DNA from: CAZIVP01 sp964542915
GTDB lineage: Bacteria; Calditrichota; Calditrichia; Calditrichales; Calditrichaceae
Length of the DNA: 64,000 nt
NCBI GenBank assembly: GCA_964542915.1
Contig: CAZIVP010000006.1
Location: forward strand, 1-64,000
Direction of reading: 5' to 3'
Both the position numbers and the translations under genes were made by a program. This document shows positions 62,277-64,000 of the stretch, in pieces; the first letter of the stretch is position 1; the number at the start of each line of letters is the position of its first letter. The notes under the pieces were generated by a model that searched no databases, was not told the origin of the DNA, and worked only from the letters and a program-made list of their open reading frames with translations.

Positions 62277-64000
62277 TTACCAGTTAATACTCAGACCAAA
62301 TTTTGCATAGCGACCCAGGCTGTACTGACGGGGGTCCATCAGGCTGTACATCACGTAATAATCATAATACTGGTTGGTATTCTGGTAGATATCGCCGTAT
62401 TTATATGGTTCGCCCGTCCATGTGTTGAAACCGTATGCCAACTGCGGATTTTTCTGATCGAACAGATTAAATATATCCGCATAAAAAGTGGCTGTTAAAT
62501 CTTTAAAGACGCCAAAGGTTTTCCGAATTTTGAGATCGGTCGTCATCGAAGGCGGTCCTGTGGCCGCATTTTCTTTTTTCTGAGCTTCCGCCGGATCGTT
62601 GGTTCCGGGCGTGTACGGCTGTCCTGATGAAAAGCGATACAGTACCGTCATATCCCACTTGTCCGGCAACGTATAACCGAACAGTTCGACCGGCTGATTT
62701 TCGGGCGAGGATACGGTGGACTGTACGACAACCTGATGCCGAATATCCCAATTCGTCGGCCGCTCCCGAATGGGATTGGGGAAATCGTTTTGGGAGCGTA
62801 TGTAATCTTCGAACGCGGATGAAGAATAACCGGTCGCCCATTGCAGTGTATAGGTGGCCTTACCCGAAATATGATAGGAGTAGCGTTTGTTCAGCTCAAA
62901 TTCCAAACCACGCGCCCTCGAATAGCCGTTATTATCATACAAATCGACGGGTAAACCAAGCGCTGCTACCGTACGAATGGTGCCTACCTGCTGAGAGATA
63001 TCTTTGGAATAACTCTTGATGTCCAACGCCCAGTCTTTTGCAAATTGGTGCGTTAAACCAAATTCGTAAAGAATGGTCTGTTCGTAATCCAATCCCGGAT
63101 TTCCTGTGAATCCTCCGGAATAAGGATCTCGGTAGAAAAACTGCAGTTCGGGCAACTGATTAAAATGACCGTAAGAGAAGAAGACCACCGTTCTTTGCGA
63201 GATGGGGAAAGAAATCCCGAAGCGGGGGCTCAAGGCGTAACGAAACCACTTCCAGTCGGCGTCCTGTCCCGTAGCCGCTTCCCACTGATCTTTATAGTTC
63301 GTATCGAAGACGGTTTCGCCGGGCATGAACCAGTCGAAACGCATACCCGCGTTGATTATCAAACTTTCCTTTTCAAATTTATCCTGAATGTAGAACCCTC
63401 CTTCAAGGGGATAACTGTTAAAAACCCAGCGATTTTGTCCGAATTCCGGAAACGGCCCCGGTGGCGGCGTGTTTTCCTGACCTTCGTTTTCGTATTTCCA
63501 CAAACCGTAATAGGACAATTTGGTGCCGCCGTCCTGAATATCCACATATTGAATATCATGATATTGCACAACAAATCCCGTTTTAACCAGATGTTCGGGA
63601 TGAATCTGAGAGGTAAGGTCACCTTTGGTCGTTAAGGATGTAGTCAAATCGTTGCGCCAGTTATTCTCATATCCGCTCGCGTCATAAAAACGGGAAAGAT
63701 CGTAATTGGGCGGCTCAATGGAGCTCGTTATCTCGTACGGACTTTCCCCGTTCGACTCTTTCTTCCATTCCGTGTAGCTAATGGGATTATCATTGGCAAA
63801 AGAGGCGCTATCGGGATAGAAATTCCAAAATTCATAGGGTTTGGTTCCGTCCAGTGAAGACCGATAGTTTAACCCGAGATAACTGACATTTAAATTATAG
63901 AATGTCGACTTTGAAAGCGTATGATTAAAGCGCAAGCCGAAACTATTGCTTTTCCGGCTATAATCAACCATATGATCCGGATAATTTTTCCAGGGCCAGC
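62277..64000 (-). CDS. TonB-dependent receptor, C-terminal part (5' end outside the window)
   Basis: At least 574 residues of an outer-membrane beta-barrel; the frame is open through the window edge, so any ATG near 63971 is internal. Alternating strands with aromatic girdles (NSFGLRFNHTLSKSTFYNLNV, WFRYALSPRFGISFPI, FFSYGHFNQLPE, QTILYEFGLTHQF) and the closing YAKFGLSINW are typical of TonB-dependent transporter barrels. The plug domain and TonB box would lie upstream. Such receptors import large ligands using the proton-motive force. Cotranscription with the triplet and a PorV-like protein suggests uptake of a glycan or glycopeptide processed by the downstream enzymes. Confidence 0.9.
   Translation of the reverse strand, partial: WPWKNYPDHMVDYSRKSNSFGLRFNHTLSKSTFYNLNVSYLGLNYRSSLDGTKPYEFWNFYPDSASFANDNPISYTEWKKESNGESPYEITSSIEPPNYDLSRFYDASGYENNWRNDLTTSLTTKGDLTSQIHPEHLVKTGFVVQYHDIQYVDIQDGGTKLSYYGLWKYENEGQENTPPPGPFPEFGQNRWVFNSYPLEGGFYIQDKFEKESLIINAGMRFDWFMPGETVFDTNYKDQWEAATGQDADWKWFRYALSPRFGISFPISQRTVVFFSYGHFNQLPELQFFYRDPYSGGFTGNPGLDYEQTILYEFGLTHQFAKDWALDIKSYSKDISQQVGTIRTVAALGLPVDLYDNNGYSRARGLEFELNKRYSYHISGKATYTLQWATGYSSSAFEDYIRSQNDFPNPIRERPTNWDIRHQVVVQSTVSSPENQPVELFGYTLPDKWDMTVLYRFSSGQPYTPGTNDPAEAQKKENAATGPPSMTTDLKIRKTFGVFKDLTATFYADIFNLFDQKNPQLAYGFNTWTGEPYKYGDIYQNTNQYYDYYVMYSLMDPRQYSLGRYAKFGLSINW

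Noticed and set aside
1..64000. Search for tRNA, rRNA, CRISPR arrays and transposases
   Set aside because: None was recognised in the intergenic gaps or among the open frames; short or diverged RNA genes could be missed by eye.

Overview
The window comes from a Gram-negative bacterium of the FCB superphylum, most likely Calditrichota or a close relative (KSB1, Marinimicrobia and Ignavibacteria are alternatives). The main evidence is the repeated C-terminal module of the YPNPFNP...SGIYFY type ending in lysine or arginine. This is the FlgD-like sorting domain used by type IX-like secretion (T9SS), and it is present on at least seven predicted secreted proteins here, together with a PorV/PorQ-family outer-membrane protein. 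Assignment below phylum level is inference.

Left part (1-14.8 kb). The left edge carries two divergent helix-turn-helix regulators around a palindromic operator-like region, as in phage or mobile-element control regions. An AT-rich stretch with three related direct repeats follows and abuts a Kelch/sorting-domain gene that has lost its 5' end. Next come a DUF5683-like membrane protein, a secreted five-repeat protein with one CxxCH motif, a CIA30-family protein, a four-helix membrane protein and a lipoprotein alpha/beta hydrolase. The clearest pathway is a plus-strand methionine unit: a SAM-I riboswitch with its own terminator, then metY, metX and an aspartate kinase. A membrane-targeted O-methyltransferase-like gene and an APC-family permease close this side at a two-way terminator.

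Right part (14.8-64 kb). Everything is on the minus strand and almost everything is predicted to be exported. Terminators divide it into four probable transcription units, listed in the direction of transcription. (1) The 3' end of a TonB-dependent receptor, three tandem ~600-residue paralogues and a PorV-like protein. (2) A metzincin-like secreted protease and a 1512-residue beta-helix protein made of three ~890 bp tandem duplications. (3) GH97, an MGH1/GH63-like glycosidase with an inserted module, an HExxH protease, two tandem TIM-barrel proteins fused to catalytically dead FGE-like domains, GH172, a second MGH1-like glycosidase and GH127. (4) A CotH-type kinase, a third MGH1/GH63-like glycosidase, a Gfo/Idh/MocA oxidoreductase, an uncharacterised secreted protein, a GH38 alpha-mannosidase and a second member of the same uncharacterised family.

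Taken together the right side reads as a large glycan-degradation locus. Enzymes for arabinofuranose (GH127, GH172), alpha-mannose (GH38) and alpha-galactose or alpha-glucose (GH97) are exported, and uptake may use the TonB receptor with its three partner proteins. No SusD, sulfatase or dedicated PUL regulator is visible. The strongest candidates for undescribed biology are a Cys-pair module shared by two proteases and one glycosidase, the uncharacterised E-x6-H-x2-E family flanking GH38, the barrel/dead-FGE fusions, and the receptor with triplicated partners.
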